Below are positions 26,443-35,081 of a stretch of DNA of 64,000 nt, piece after piece; the first letter of the stretch is position 1, and each line of letters begins with the position of its first letter. The position numbers and the translations under genes were made by a program. The notes beneath the pieces are model-generated. The model was not told the origin of the DNA. It worked only from the letters and a program-made list of their open reading frames with translations, and made no database searches. The DNA lies in contig CATJVQ010000022.1 of assembly GCA_949743955.1 (NCBI GenBank), forward strand, positions 61,445-125,444. The letters are read 5' to 3'. This DNA is from an uncultured Oscillospiraceae bacterium (lineage in GTDB: Bacteria; Bacillota; Clostridia; Oscillospirales; Ruminococcaceae).

Positions 26443-26471
26443 TTGTTTTCAGAGGGAAAAGGGAGTACAAT
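26443..26471 (+). promoter_or_regulatory. Probable promoter of the glycosyltransferase gene
   Basis: TTGTTT (26443-26448), 17 bp, TACAAT (26466-26471), starting 3 bases after the SLOG stop. Confidence 0.65.
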
Positions 26472-26506
26472 GATCTGTAGGGAATCAAGAAAAGGGGGCG
26501 GGCAAA

Positions 26507-27598
26507 ATGGCCGGGCCGATTCGGGCCGCCCAGATCCTGGGCCGCATGGACAGCGGCGGCATCGAAGCCGTCGTGATGAATTATTACCGGCACATCGACC
26601 GCAGCCGGATACAGTTTGACTTTTATCTCGCCGCGGACAGCTCCTTCCCCCAGCGGGAGGAGGTGGAAGGGCTGGGCGGCGGCATCTGCCTGCTCCCGAC
26701 ATACAGCCGGCCGCTTGCGTATCATCGTGCGCTGTACCGGGCCTTTCGGGGGAAGCGGTATCAAATTGTCCACGCCCATCTGAGCACGATGTCCGTTTTC
26801 CCGTTGTTCGCCGCCTGGAGGGCCGGAGTGCCCGTGCGCATCTGCCACAATCACACGACAGCCCACTGGGGCGAGGGAATCAAAACCCTGCTCAAATACA
26901 TTCTGCGGCCGTTTGCCCCGGTCTTTGCCACAGACCTTTTCGCCTGTGGGGAGACCGCCGGACGCTGGATGTACGGCCGCCGGCGCTTCGAGCGGGGAAA
27001 AGTGACCGTGATGCCCAACGCTATCGATACGGCAAGGTTCGCCCGGGATCCGCAGGCCCGCGCAGCGCGGCGCGGGGAGCTGGGCATCGCGGAGGATGCT
27101 TTCGTCGTGGGGCATGTGGGGCGGTTCATGTATCAGAAGAACCATGACTTTTTGCTTGAGATTTTCGCCGCACTGCGCAAAGAGCGGCCGAACGCTGTCC
27201 TGCTTCTGGTCGGCGAGGGGGAGCGGATGGAACAGATCCGGGAAAAGGCGGAGGCGCTGGGGATGGGGAAGCATGCCGTCTTTGCCGGTGCGCGCCGCGA
27301 TGTCCATAAGCTGTACAGCGCGATGGATGTATTCTGCCTGCCCAGCTTCTATGAGGGGATGCCGGTGGTAGCCTGGGAGGCGCAGGCGAACGGACTGCCC
27401 TGCGTGTTTTCGGACACGGTCAGCCGGGAGGCGCAGGTATCCCCGGACGTCCGGTTCATGAGCCTCCGGGAGACGGCGGAGGCATGGGGAAACGCTCTGC
27501 TGCACGCAGAAGGCCGGGGAGAGACCCACGTGCCGGATATCCGGGACGAAGCTGCGAGGCTGGCCGCTTTTTATGAGGAAAAGTCCTTCGGCGCATAA
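26507..27598 (+). CDS. Glycosyltransferase family 4 (group 1) protein
   Basis: This 363-residue GT-B enzyme has the N-terminal acceptor domain signature GRMDSGGIEAVVMNYYRHID and YQIVHAHLSTMS. The C-terminal donor domain carries VVGHVGRFMYQKNHDFLLEI (about 203-222) and FYEGMPVVAWEAQANGLPCV with the EX7E pattern (about 284-303). Such enzymes build polysaccharides or glycolipids from NDP-sugars at the cytoplasmic membrane face. No other capsule genes are adjacent, so the product is open. The start is preceded by GGGGGCGGG. Confidence 0.9.
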   Translation: MAGPIRAAQILGRMDSGGIEAVVMNYYRHIDRSRIQFDFYLAADSSFPQREEVEGLGGGICLLPTYSRPLAYHRALYRAFRGKRYQIVHAHLSTMSVFPLFAAWRAGVPVRICHNHTTAHWGEGIKTLLKYILRPFAPVFATDLFACGETAGRWMYGRRRFERGKVTVMPNAIDTARFARDPQARAARRGELGIAEDAFVVGHVGRFMYQKNHDFLLEIFAALRKERPNAVLLLVGEGERMEQIREKAEALGMGKHAVFAGARRDVHKLYSAMDVFCLPSFYEGMPVVAWEAQANGLPCVFSDTVSREAQVSPDVRFMSLRETAEAWGNALLHAEGRGETHVPDIRDEAARLAAFYEEKSFGA

Positions 27599-27609
27599 AC
27601 ATAAAGAGA

Positions 27610-27650
27610 AAGCCGGCGCGATACAAAATCCGTATCGCGCCGGCTTTTTT
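27610..27650. terminator. Bidirectional terminator
   Basis: The stem AAGCCGGCGCGATAC with its complement, loop AAAATCC and a T6 run lies between the converging glycosyltransferase and IclR genes. Confidence 0.93.
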
Positions 27651-27656
27651 ATCTTT

Positions 27657-28475
27657 TCATTTGTTTTTTGCCGATGCCCAGCCGCTCAGTTCGCCGAACC
27701 CCATCCGGAGGGAGATCTCGTGTGTCGCATCGAGCAGGAAGGGCATCTTTTCATAGATCAGCGCGTCCGTCATGCGGAACGACGGGCCGCTGATACTGAC
27801 AGCGGCCGCCGTCCGGCCGGTATAGTCGCGTACCGGCGCAGCGATGCACCGCACTCCCTGGACGCTCTCCTCATCGTCCGTCGCATAGCCGTGCCGGCGG
27901 ACGGTGTCAATCTCGCCGAGCAGATCCTCTTGGCTGACGATGGTGTGCTCTGTCCGCTTTTCCAGCCCGCATATGGCGATAAAGCGGTCGATGCTGTTCA
28001 GATCATAGTCGCACAGGAACAGTTTTCCGCTGCCGGTACAGTGCATGGGGGAAAGATTGCCGATGCGCTGCACCGTGGTCAGCACCTGCTGTGCGCTCGC
28101 TGTCACCACGTCGATATACAGCACCTGCATATCCTGCTCAATGGAGAGAATCGCCGACTCGCCGAAAATCTGTGTCAGGCTGCGCAGGTAGGGAGCGCAG
28201 ATGTCCCTCAGCTCGTTGTGCGAACTGACCAGCCCGCTCAGCGCGCAGATTTTCATGGTCATGGAATAGCGGCCCTCCTGATCCTGCGCCACATAACCGA
28301 AGCGCTGTAACGTCGTCAAAAAACGCAGGACCGTGCTCTGGTTCATCTCCACCCGCTTTGCGAATTCGTTGAGCCGCACCGGCGCCGGTTCTTTGGCCAG
28401 CGCCTCCAGCAGCAGAAGCATCCGCTCCACGGACTGGTTGGATTTTGTCGTTTTTTCCGTTTCCTTTATCAGCAT
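27657..28475 (-). CDS. IclR family transcriptional regulator
   Basis: This 272-residue protein has an N-terminal winged HTH (LNEFAKRVEMNQSTVLRFLT, about residues 36-55) and a C-terminal IclR effector domain with MHCTGSGKLFL and GVRCIAAPVRDYTGRTAAAVSISGP. The start at 28475 is chosen because the promoter at 28523-28551 places initiation near 28516, excluding the longest reading; ATG 28490 is an alternative. IclR proteins bind small carbon-source effectors. The dehydrogenase/isomerase genes upstream on the same strand are the probable targets. Confidence 0.9.
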   Translation of the reverse strand: MLIKETEKTTKSNQSVERMLLLLEALAKEPAPVRLNEFAKRVEMNQSTVLRFLTTLQRFGYVAQDQEGRYSMTMKICALSGLVSSHNELRDICAPYLRSLTQIFGESAILSIEQDMQVLYIDVVTASAQQVLTTVQRIGNLSPMHCTGSGKLFLCDYDLNSIDRFIAICGLEKRTEHTIVSQEDLLGEIDTVRRHGYATDDEESVQGVRCIAAPVRDYTGRTAAAVSISGPSFRMTDALIYEKMPFLLDATHEISLRMGFGELSGWASAKNK

Positions 28476-28522
28476 AACTGCGCCTGCCATTTTTATGAGT
28501 TTTTTAAAGTTTACCAAAATTT

Positions 28523-28551
28523 ATTATAGCATGCGGCAGGCCGTCCATCAA
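28523..28551 (-). promoter_or_regulatory. Sigma-A promoter of the IclR gene
   Basis: Minus strand: TTGATG (28551-28546), 17-bp spacer, TATAAT (28528-28523). Confidence 0.78.
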
Positions 28552-28572
28552 GCCGGTGGTTATAAAATTCAA

Positions 28573-29532
28573 TTATCCGTTGACGACATTCTGCGGCTTC
28601 CCCGCTATAAACGCTTCCAGATTGCTCACGGCGATATCCATCAGCCGCTGGCGGGACTCCTTCGGGGCCCACGAGATGTGCGGTGTTAGAATGCAGTTGG
28701 GGGCCTTTAAAAGCGGGTTGTCCTCCCGGATGGGTTCGGCCGACACGACGTCCAGCCCGGCGGCGTAGACCTTGCCGCTCTCGAGCGCCTGCGCCAGATC
28801 CTCTTCCACGATCAGCGGCCCGCGCGAATTGTTGAGGAGGATGACACCGTCCTTCATTTTGGCGATGGTCTCCCGGCGGATGATCCCCTTCGTCTCCTCA
28901 AACAGCGGGCAGTGGAGAGAAATGACGTCCGAGAGGGCGAAGAGCTCGTCGAGCGTCGTATAGCGCATGGTCTCGCACTCGAGGGAGGGTTCCTTTTTTG
29001 CATCGAAGGCGAGCACCTGCATGCCCAGCGCCTGCGCGATTTTCCCCGTGGCCTGCCCGATGCGGCCGTAACCGATGATGCCCATCGTCTTGCCGGAGAG
29101 CTCGATGAGCGGTGTCTTCCAGTAGCACCAGTCCTCGCCGTGTGTCCACTCCCCATCGTGCACCGACTGATCGTGCAGCCCGATGTGGTGGCAGATTTCC
29201 AAAAGCAGCCCGATGGCGAACTGACCGACCGCGTCGGTCCCATAGGCAGGAATGTTGCACACCGGAATGTTCCGCGCCTTCGCCCCTGCAATATCCACGA
29301 CGTTATATCCTGTCGCCAGCACGCCGATATAGCGGATGGATGGGCACCGGCGGAGTGTCTCTGCCGAAAGCGGCGTCTTATTGATGATGACCGCCTCGGC
29401 ATCCCCGATGCGTTCGACAATCTTCCCCTCCGGTGTCCGGTCGTACACGGTCAGTTCCCCCAGCTTCCGGAAGCCCTCCCAGCTGAGATCCCCCGGGTTT
29501 TCGGTATATCCGTCCAGCACAACGATTTTCAT
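28573..29532 (-). CDS. D-isomer-specific 2-hydroxyacid dehydrogenase
   Basis: This 319-residue NAD-dependent enzyme has the Rossmann motif MGIIGYGRIGQATGKIAQAL (about residues 146-165) with Asp after strand 2 (VLAFDAKK), favouring NAD. Catalytic Arg lies in NNSRGPLI, the Glu region in DVVSAEP, and His in ILTPHISWAP. It interconverts a 2-oxoacid and a D-2-hydroxyacid (glycerate or hydroxypyruvate types are common). The ATG at 29532 follows GGAGGAGG by 6 bases and sits 2 bases after the isomerase gene, so the two are translationally coupled. Confidence 0.92.
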   Translation of the reverse strand: MKIVVLDGYTENPGDLSWEGFRKLGELTVYDRTPEGKIVERIGDAEAVIINKTPLSAETLRRCPSIRYIGVLATGYNVVDIAGAKARNIPVCNIPAYGTDAVGQFAIGLLLEICHHIGLHDQSVHDGEWTHGEDWCYWKTPLIELSGKTMGIIGYGRIGQATGKIAQALGMQVLAFDAKKEPSLECETMRYTTLDELFALSDVISLHCPLFEETKGIIRRETIAKMKDGVILLNNSRGPLIVEEDLAQALESGKVYAAGLDVVSAEPIREDNPLLKAPNCILTPHISWAPKESRQRLMDIAVSNLEAFIAGKPQNVVNG

Positions 29533-29534
29533 GT

Positions 29535-30455
29535 TTATTCCTCCTCCAACAATGTCCACGCGCGGTTCAGGACCCGCTTGGCGCCGGCCACCACAGCACA
29601 AGGATCCTCATCCTTCCAGGGCTTGACCTCAAAGGAGAGGACATACGGTTTTTCCGTGTCAAAAAAGCCTTCCTTCTTCAGCACGCGTAGGAACTCCAGT
29701 ACCTGCGGGGTGTCGTTTTCGGAGTGCGGGAAGCCGAAGCGCTGGTGCTCGTCGCCGTAGCCCTCCGTATCCGGGGAGGCAATGACTGTGTTGCCGATGT
29801 GGAAATGTGTCAGGTACGGGCGTAGCGTGCGCACGACAAACTCCCCGGTCTCATACGTCATCGGGATGTGCGACAGATCGATGAGCAGCCCGAAATTGGC
29901 GTGCTTCTCCCGGACCTTGGCGGCAAACTTCGCCGCGTATGGCGCCGGCCCAATGAGCGACTTTTTGGCGATATCGTAATCGAAGACCTCGAGCTCGACC
30001 GACATCCCCTTCTTCTTTGCGTAGGCGCAGAGGGTGTCCGTCGTTTTGAGGAGCTGGCGGTAGTGCTCCTCTCGGTGCTCCGCCTCCCACTTCCCGCTGA
30101 GAAAGGCAATGCCCTTGGCGCCGAGCTGTTCCGCCTCGTCGATGGCTTCGAGGAGCGTGCGCTCCGCGGCTAGGCGATCCTCCTCCTGTAAGGCGTTGGG
30201 GTTGAGGCCCGTCGTTAAAAGGCGGGGCTGCGCGCCGTAGCATACCGTCATATGCGCTGTCGATAAGAGCTTCGCCGCCTGCGCGCGCAGCGCATCGTCC
30301 CGGATCCAGTTGACTTCAATCGCGTCAAAATAATCGTCATACGCGATTTGGCGCAGGGCCTCCAGCACGTTCGGATCATCCCCGCGCATATTGGCCGGGT
30401 AGGCCATGAATGAGATTAGCCCCACCTGAAAATATTTGTGTATCGAATCCTTCAT
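29535..30455 (-). CDS. Sugar phosphate isomerase/epimerase (xylose isomerase-like TIM barrel)
   Basis: This 306-residue AP-endonuclease-2 superfamily protein has metal-binding-type segments FDAIEVNW, MSVELEVFDYD, LLIDLSHIP and LTHFHIGN, and a final Glu in VLSFEVKPW. It probably isomerises or epimerises a sugar or sugar acid. The leader is unusual: the strong AGGAGG is followed first by a 3-codon ATG reading frame (Met-Gln-Arg-stop) whose TGA overlaps the true ATG. It is operonic with the dehydrogenase downstream. Confidence 0.85.
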   Translation of the reverse strand: MKDSIHKYFQVGLISFMAYPANMRGDDPNVLEALRQIAYDDYFDAIEVNWIRDDALRAQAAKLLSTAHMTVCYGAQPRLLTTGLNPNALQEEDRLAAERTLLEAIDEAEQLGAKGIAFLSGKWEAEHREEHYRQLLKTTDTLCAYAKKKGMSVELEVFDYDIAKKSLIGPAPYAAKFAAKVREKHANFGLLIDLSHIPMTYETGEFVVRTLRPYLTHFHIGNTVIASPDTEGYGDEHQRFGFPHSENDTPQVLEFLRVLKKEGFFDTEKPYVLSFEVKPWKDEDPCAVVAGAKRVLNRAWTLLEEE

Positions 30456-30692
30456 CGTTGCATACTTCCTCCTTTATCATTTTACAAAATATCAGAGACA
30501 TTTGATATTTAGTGACATAAATAAAGATTTAGAATTTTTAATTTTATTTAGTGAAATAATATTTCTTTTTAATAGTTTATCTTTATCGTATCATTTTCAA
30601 ATCTGGTTTTCAACCCATCATTCTTATTAAAGTTTTCTCCCTCCGCTTGTGCATTTTATCTCATTTTGAAAGGCTTGTATTACCAGCAGAGA
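30456..30692 (-). promoter_or_regulatory. A/T-rich control region with an 8+8 dyad
   Basis: This gap is strikingly A/T-rich compared with everything around it. It contains a perfect inverted repeat AAATATCA (30487-30494) / TGATATTT (30503-30510) with an 8-base spacer, close to the start of the isomerase gene and a good operator candidate for the IclR or AraC regulator. No coding sequence is evident here. Several -10-like boxes exist, but I cannot choose one. Confidence 0.5.
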
Positions 30693-30737
30693 CAGAAAGC
30701 ATCCCCGGGATCATCAGTCCCGGGGATGCCCTTTCTC
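30693..30737 (-). terminator. Terminator of the sugar ABC operon
   Basis: A perfect 12-bp stem GCATCCCCGGGA / TCCCGGGGATGC with a 7-base loop, extended by AGAAA/TTTCT, lies behind the gene at 30759-31634. Confidence 0.8.
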
Positions 30738-30758
30738 AAAACATGTTTTATCTCCGCC

Positions 30759-31634
30759 TCACTCCATCAGGCTCCGGAGATAGACACCGATATCGTAGCA
30801 CAGCTTCATAGCGGGGGTGCGCAGCTCTTCGGGCAGTCCGTCGAAAAATGCGAAATTCTCAAAGAGGAGATCCCCCGAAAATCCCGTATCCCTCAGCGCT
30901 TTCATGATCGGCGCCCAGTGAATCGTCCCGAAAAAGGGGGCCAGGTGATCGTCATGCTCGCCGAAATTGTCACTCAGGTGCAGCATGGTCAGGCGCTTTC
31001 CGAGGGTATGGATCGCCGCGCACTGATCAATACCCGCCATATGCGCGTGTCCCAAATCCCAGCAGATGCCGAATTCGTCGCCCAAAATGCTGTGGAGCTC
31101 CAGCAGCTCCTCCACGGAGGAAGCGAACTTACGCTGCCCTTCAAAGGCCGGCATCATATTTTCGATACAGGGTGTGATCCGTTCCCGTGCGCATAGCTCG
31201 CCATAGCGCCGGTAAAAGCGGATATTTCTCGCCATGGAACGCTCGCGGCTGTATCCGTCCCCCTCGCTGACACTCCCCGGATGAAAGACGATCTGACCGG
31301 CCCCCAGGATACCCGCCCCGCGGATGGAGCGACGGATCAGCTCCTCGTAATACGAATCCCCCTCCGGCTCGTCCGCCTGCCAGGTGTAAAACGGCGCGTG
31401 AGCATAGCGCACCTCCAGCCCCAGCAGGTCCGCTGTTTTGCGCTGGCGGATGCACCAGTCCTCCCAGCCGGGCTCGCGCATGGGCTGTCCGGGCTTGCTG
31501 TACTCGATAAAATCCAGATTGATAACGTCAAATCCTCCCTGCGCACAGGCTTTTAACGCCTCTTCACAGGTGAAATAGACCTCCGGCCGGCGCAGCAGCC
31601 TGCCATGGCTGCTTGTGGACATTCCAATTTTCAT
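30759..31634 (-). CDS. Sugar phosphate isomerase/epimerase (TIM barrel), second copy
   Basis: This 291-residue xylose isomerase-like TIM barrel has FDVINLDFIEY, QIVFHPGSV, ITPCIENMMP (metal Glu), GICWDLGHAHM (metal Asp/His), LTMLHLSDNFGEHDDH and DLLFENFAFF (final Glu). It is distinct in sequence from the copy at 29535. It is last in the operon that encodes a complete CUT1 importer and a phosphatase, so it likely acts on the imported sugar or its phosphate. Confidence 0.87.
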   Translation of the reverse strand: MKIGMSTSSHGRLLRRPEVYFTCEEALKACAQGGFDVINLDFIEYSKPGQPMREPGWEDWCIRQRKTADLLGLEVRYAHAPFYTWQADEPEGDSYYEELIRRSIRGAGILGAGQIVFHPGSVSEGDGYSRERSMARNIRFYRRYGELCARERITPCIENMMPAFEGQRKFASSVEELLELHSILGDEFGICWDLGHAHMAGIDQCAAIHTLGKRLTMLHLSDNFGEHDDHLAPFFGTIHWAPIMKALRDTGFSGDLLFENFAFFDGLPEELRTPAMKLCYDIGVYLRSLME

Positions 31635-31735
31635 CGTTTTCCCCCTCGTGTGATGTAGGGTCTGCCTCTCACCCTATCGGCAGACAGGCGGGCTGCATCT
31701 GGAAAGAAGCGGCCCGCCCGGCAGTATTCGGTCTC

Positions 31736-33076
31736 TTATCCCGGGAAAATATTCTTCGCTTCGGTGCGGAGCTGTTCGACTGCCTCCTCCGGCGAGATGC
31801 TCCCCTCCTGAATCATGGAGGAGACAACCGAGCCGAACGCGGTTCCCCACTCCGCGCCGTAATCGCTGGAGGGCGCGTCCTGCGCATAGGCCAGCTGATT
31901 GAAGCCGACCTGGCGGTACGGCTCATTCGCCCACAGCTCCTGCACGATCTCTGCGCTGGCCGCCGCCTTCGTGGAGGGGACATAGCCGGTGTTGACATGG
32001 TTGAGAGCGTCCTGCTCCGGGGTGAGGAGGAACTTCATAAACTCCCAGGCCGCGTCGATATCCGCTTCGGAGTTGCCCTTCTCGATAATGGCCATGTTGC
32101 CTCCGCCGGTCGGGCAGGAGGGTTCCCCGAACGTGGGCAGGAACGTGATGCCGATCTCAAACGGATCCCCCAGATCCTTCACAGCGCCGAAAATGTTGCC
32201 CATCTTGCCTGTGGAATCAAAGATACAGGCGATCTTGCCTAAGGAGAACTGCTCCTCCAGATACGCTTCGTCGTTGGTGGAGACAAAGGGCTGGCACCAG
32301 CCGTCTTTGATCCAGCCGTCCCAGGCGGTAAAGACCTTGAGCATCACGCCGTCCTCAAGGGCCGGGCAGCTCGTGCCGGCTTCATCGTACATATTCGAGC
32401 CGAGCTGATAGAAGAAGTTCTGTGTATACCAAGTGTTGTTCTGCAGAGAGAAGCCGTAGACACCGTCCTTGGTCAGCGACTTGCAGAGGGACTCAAAGTC
32501 CTCAATGCTCAGCGCGCCGTCAATCGGGATGTCGACACCCAGCGCGTCCGTCATCGTCTTGTTGTAGTACATTACGGGCGTGGAACGGATATAGGGCATG
32601 GCGATGAGCTTTCCGTCCCGGTAGCAGTAGGTGAGCAGGCCGCTCTGGACATTCTCCAGATCCCATCCGTCGCGCTCGATTAGGGCGCCGATGTCGGCCA
32701 GGATCCCCTCGCCGGAGAGCGTGGTCGTGCCGGTGGAGTTTTCCACTACAGCGATTTCCGGGCTTGTCCCCGCCGCGACCGCGTTCATTGTCGCGGTGAC
32801 GACCTCCGCATAACCGCCCTGGAAAACCTCTTTGACAGTGATCCCCTTCTCGGCTCCAACAGTTTTATTGAACTCCTCAACGGAGGAAGCGATCATCTCC
32901 CCGTTAGCGCCGGCCCCGCGCGGATGCCAGATTTCGATGGTAACGTTCTCTGCCGGGGCGCTGCTCTCAGACGGTGTGCTGCTGTCGGCCGGAGCACTGC
33001 TCGACGGTTTTCCCCCGCAGGCGGTGCAGCTCAGCACAAGCAGTACACAAAGCGCCAGCGCGATCCGTTTTTTCAT
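31736..33076 (-). CDS. ABC transporter substrate-binding lipoprotein (UgpB/MalE type)
   Basis: This 446-residue lipoprotein has lipobox LSCTAC (Cys20) and a Ser/Pro-rich linker, then a family 1 binding fold (IEIWHPRGAGANGEMIASSV, PEIAVVENST, PTGGGNMAIIEKG). AAGGAGG precedes the ATG. A stem-loop between it and the upstream permease may raise its message level. The Ugp-like organisation suggests a sugar or sugar-phosphate ester, but the ligand is not readable. Confidence 0.92.
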   Translation of the reverse strand: MKKRIALALCVLLVLSCTACGGKPSSSAPADSSTPSESSAPAENVTIEIWHPRGAGANGEMIASSVEEFNKTVGAEKGITVKEVFQGGYAEVVTATMNAVAAGTSPEIAVVENSTGTTTLSGEGILADIGALIERDGWDLENVQSGLLTYCYRDGKLIAMPYIRSTPVMYYNKTMTDALGVDIPIDGALSIEDFESLCKSLTKDGVYGFSLQNNTWYTQNFFYQLGSNMYDEAGTSCPALEDGVMLKVFTAWDGWIKDGWCQPFVSTNDEAYLEEQFSLGKIACIFDSTGKMGNIFGAVKDLGDPFEIGITFLPTFGEPSCPTGGGNMAIIEKGNSEADIDAAWEFMKFLLTPEQDALNHVNTGYVPSTKAAASAEIVQELWANEPYRQVGFNQLAYAQDAPSSDYGAEWGTAFGSVVSSMIQEGSISPEEAVEQLRTEAKNIFPG

Positions 33077-33099
33077 TAGAATGCCTCCTTGTTTTTTAT

Positions 33100-33120
33100 T
33101 TTAATGGATTTTCCATTAAA
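33100..33120 (-). terminator. Intercistronic stem-loop
   Basis: A perfect 9-bp inverted repeat (TTTAATGGA/TCCATTAAA) with loop TTT sits between the permease stop and the binding-protein ribosome site. It could be a 5' stabiliser or pause site. Confidence 0.55.
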
Positions 33121-33122
33121 CA

Positions 33123-33974
33123 TCATTTGATTCCGTTATAGGTGAACGCCTTGATAATCTTTCCGCTGGTAAAGACATAGACCAGCAGCACCGGGATGAC
33201 GATCAGCAGGTTGGCCGCCATGATTTCATTCCATCTCGTGCCCAGTTCGGAGTCGAGCACGCGCACGAGCATCATCGTCAGCGGGCGGACGGCCTCGCTG
33301 TTGGTCATCACCAGGGGCCAGAAGTAGTTGTTCCAGGTGCCGACAAAGGAGAAGAGCATAATCGTCAGGATGGAGCTCTTGCACATCGGCACCATGATCT
33401 GCAGGATAATCTGCAGCTGCGAGGCAGAATCCATCTGGGCGCTCTCGATGATCTCGTCCGGCACCTGCTTAAACCCCTGCCGGAGCAGGAAGATGCCGAA
33501 CGCGTTGGCGCCGTGCGGCAGGATCTGCGGCCAGAGCGTGCCGAGGAGGTTCCAATCGGCCATCGTCAGGTAGACGGTGATATACGTCACCTGCATCGGG
33601 ATCATCAGCGCCAGAAGCACCAGCGCGAAGTAGACATTTTTCCCAAAGAACCGGAAGCGGGCAAACGCATAGGCCGCGGGGATCAGGATGATCATCTGCA
33701 ACAGAATGGTGCCGAAGGTGATGAGGACCGAGTTGGTCAGGTACTGGAGAACGTCGACATTCCGCGCGCCCAGGATGCTGGTGATACCGTCCGTGGAAAA
33801 CTGCTCCGGCCAGAATGTCACCGGTACCCGGATCGCCTCCGCATAGGACTTGAAGGCCGTACAGATCATCCAGTAAAACGGAAACACAAAGCACAGAACA
33901 ATCGCCAGTTTCAAGAGATCCCCGGGCAAACGCCGGATAAAGCGCCGCAGGCAGCGGCGGGCTTCCTCCTGCAT
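33123..33974 (-). CDS. Carbohydrate ABC transporter permease, MalG/UgpE type
   Basis: This 283-residue CUT1 permease has six helices and the EAA loop PDEIIESAQMDSASQLQIIL. A basic Arg-rich N-terminus (RRCLRRFIRRLPG) precedes helix 1. It partners the permease encoded upstream. Confidence 0.93.
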   Translation of the reverse strand: MQEEARRCLRRFIRRLPGDLLKLAIVLCFVFPFYWMICTAFKSYAEAIRVPVTFWPEQFSTDGITSILGARNVDVLQYLTNSVLITFGTILLQMIILIPAAYAFARFRFFGKNVYFALVLLALMIPMQVTYITVYLTMADWNLLGTLWPQILPHGANAFGIFLLRQGFKQVPDEIIESAQMDSASQLQIILQIMVPMCKSSILTIMLFSFVGTWNNYFWPLVMTNSEAVRPLTMMLVRVLDSELGTRWNEIMAANLLIVIPVLLVYVFTSGKIIKAFTYNGIK

Positions 33975-33986
33975 AAAATCACCTCC

Positions 33987-35081
33987 TCAGTAGTGTACAC
34001 GCCGTGCGAGAAGCTTAAAGTAAGCCGCCGTCAGCACCAGCTGGATGGACATCAGGAAGACCGCGGCCGAACAGCCCAGGCCCAGCGAATTGACATTCCC
34101 GAACGCGAACAGGTAGATGAAGCGCGCGATGACCTCCGTGGAGGATCCCGGGCCGCCCGCTGTCATCGCGTTGACGGAGTCGAAAACGTTGAAGCTGCCG
34201 ATAGTGAGCAGAATCAGCGTCACGAAGAGCTGGGGGGAAATCATCGGCAGGATGATTTTAAAGAACCGCTTTGTCCGGGACGCGTTGTCGAGCACTGCCG
34301 CCTCAAAGATTTCCGCCGGGATATTTTTCATCGCGGCTATCAGGATGAGCGTATAGTACCCGATGTTTTTCCAGACATTCATCACGATAATGGCCCACAT
34401 CGCCGTCTTGGAGCTTTCCAGCCATGGCACCGGGGAAATCCCGAACAGGCTGAGCACCGTGTTAAGGACACCGTAATCATTGAAGTCCATAATCCATCGC
34501 CAGATGAACGCGCAGGAGACAGTGGCTATCAGGTGCGGCGTAAAAACCGCGGTCTGGGAAAACTTGTTGATTTTCCGGTCGTCAAACAGCCACAGCGCCA
34601 TGAGCAGCGAACAGACAATGACCAGTGTCACAAAGATAGCCGCATAGAAAAACGTGTTCTTTACCGAGACGATAAACTGCGATTTTTCGCTCAGGGCGAT
34701 ATAGTTTTTGAGCCCCACGAACTCCTTGGTCGGGTTCTGCACGCTTCCCCGGAAGAAGCTCAGGAACAAAACGTTCAGGATGGGGTACACGACAAAGATG
34801 AGCAGAAACACCATCGCCGGCGCGATGAGCAGATACGGGAAGTACCGCTTCTTTTGCAGCCCTCCCTCGACCGCGGTGCTGCCCAGGCAGGTCGAGGCGA
34901 CACCCAGCACGACCCCCAGAATAATCAGGAAATACCGCCCGCCCAGCAGCGCGCCTGGGAAGCCCGCCTGCGGGATATCAGATATCCCGGCGATTTTTAT
35001 GAGCAGAGCGCCTCCCAGAAGCAGCAGGACGCTCAGGACGCTTCCGGATACCGCAAGGAATTTCACCCGCATCCTTTTCAT
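33987..35081 (-). CDS. Carbohydrate ABC transporter permease, MalF/UgpA type, with N-terminal extension
   Basis: This 364-residue permease has the EAA loop IPAEIFEAAVLDNASRTKRF. About 80 residues with two extra predicted helices precede the usual start of the family (KKRYFPYLLIAPAMVFLLIF), giving about eight helices, as in MalF-like proteins. The start at 35081 forms an ATGA overlap with the ATPase gene. Confidence 0.92.
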   Translation of the reverse strand: MKRMRVKFLAVSGSVLSVLLLLGGALLIKIAGISDIPQAGFPGALLGGRYFLIILGVVLGVASTCLGSTAVEGGLQKKRYFPYLLIAPAMVFLLIFVVYPILNVLFLSFFRGSVQNPTKEFVGLKNYIALSEKSQFIVSVKNTFFYAAIFVTLVIVCSLLMALWLFDDRKINKFSQTAVFTPHLIATVSCAFIWRWIMDFNDYGVLNTVLSLFGISPVPWLESSKTAMWAIIVMNVWKNIGYYTLILIAAMKNIPAEIFEAAVLDNASRTKRFFKIILPMISPQLFVTLILLTIGSFNVFDSVNAMTAGGPGSSTEVIARFIYLFAFGNVNSLGLGCSAAVFLMSIQLVLTAAYFKLLARRVHY

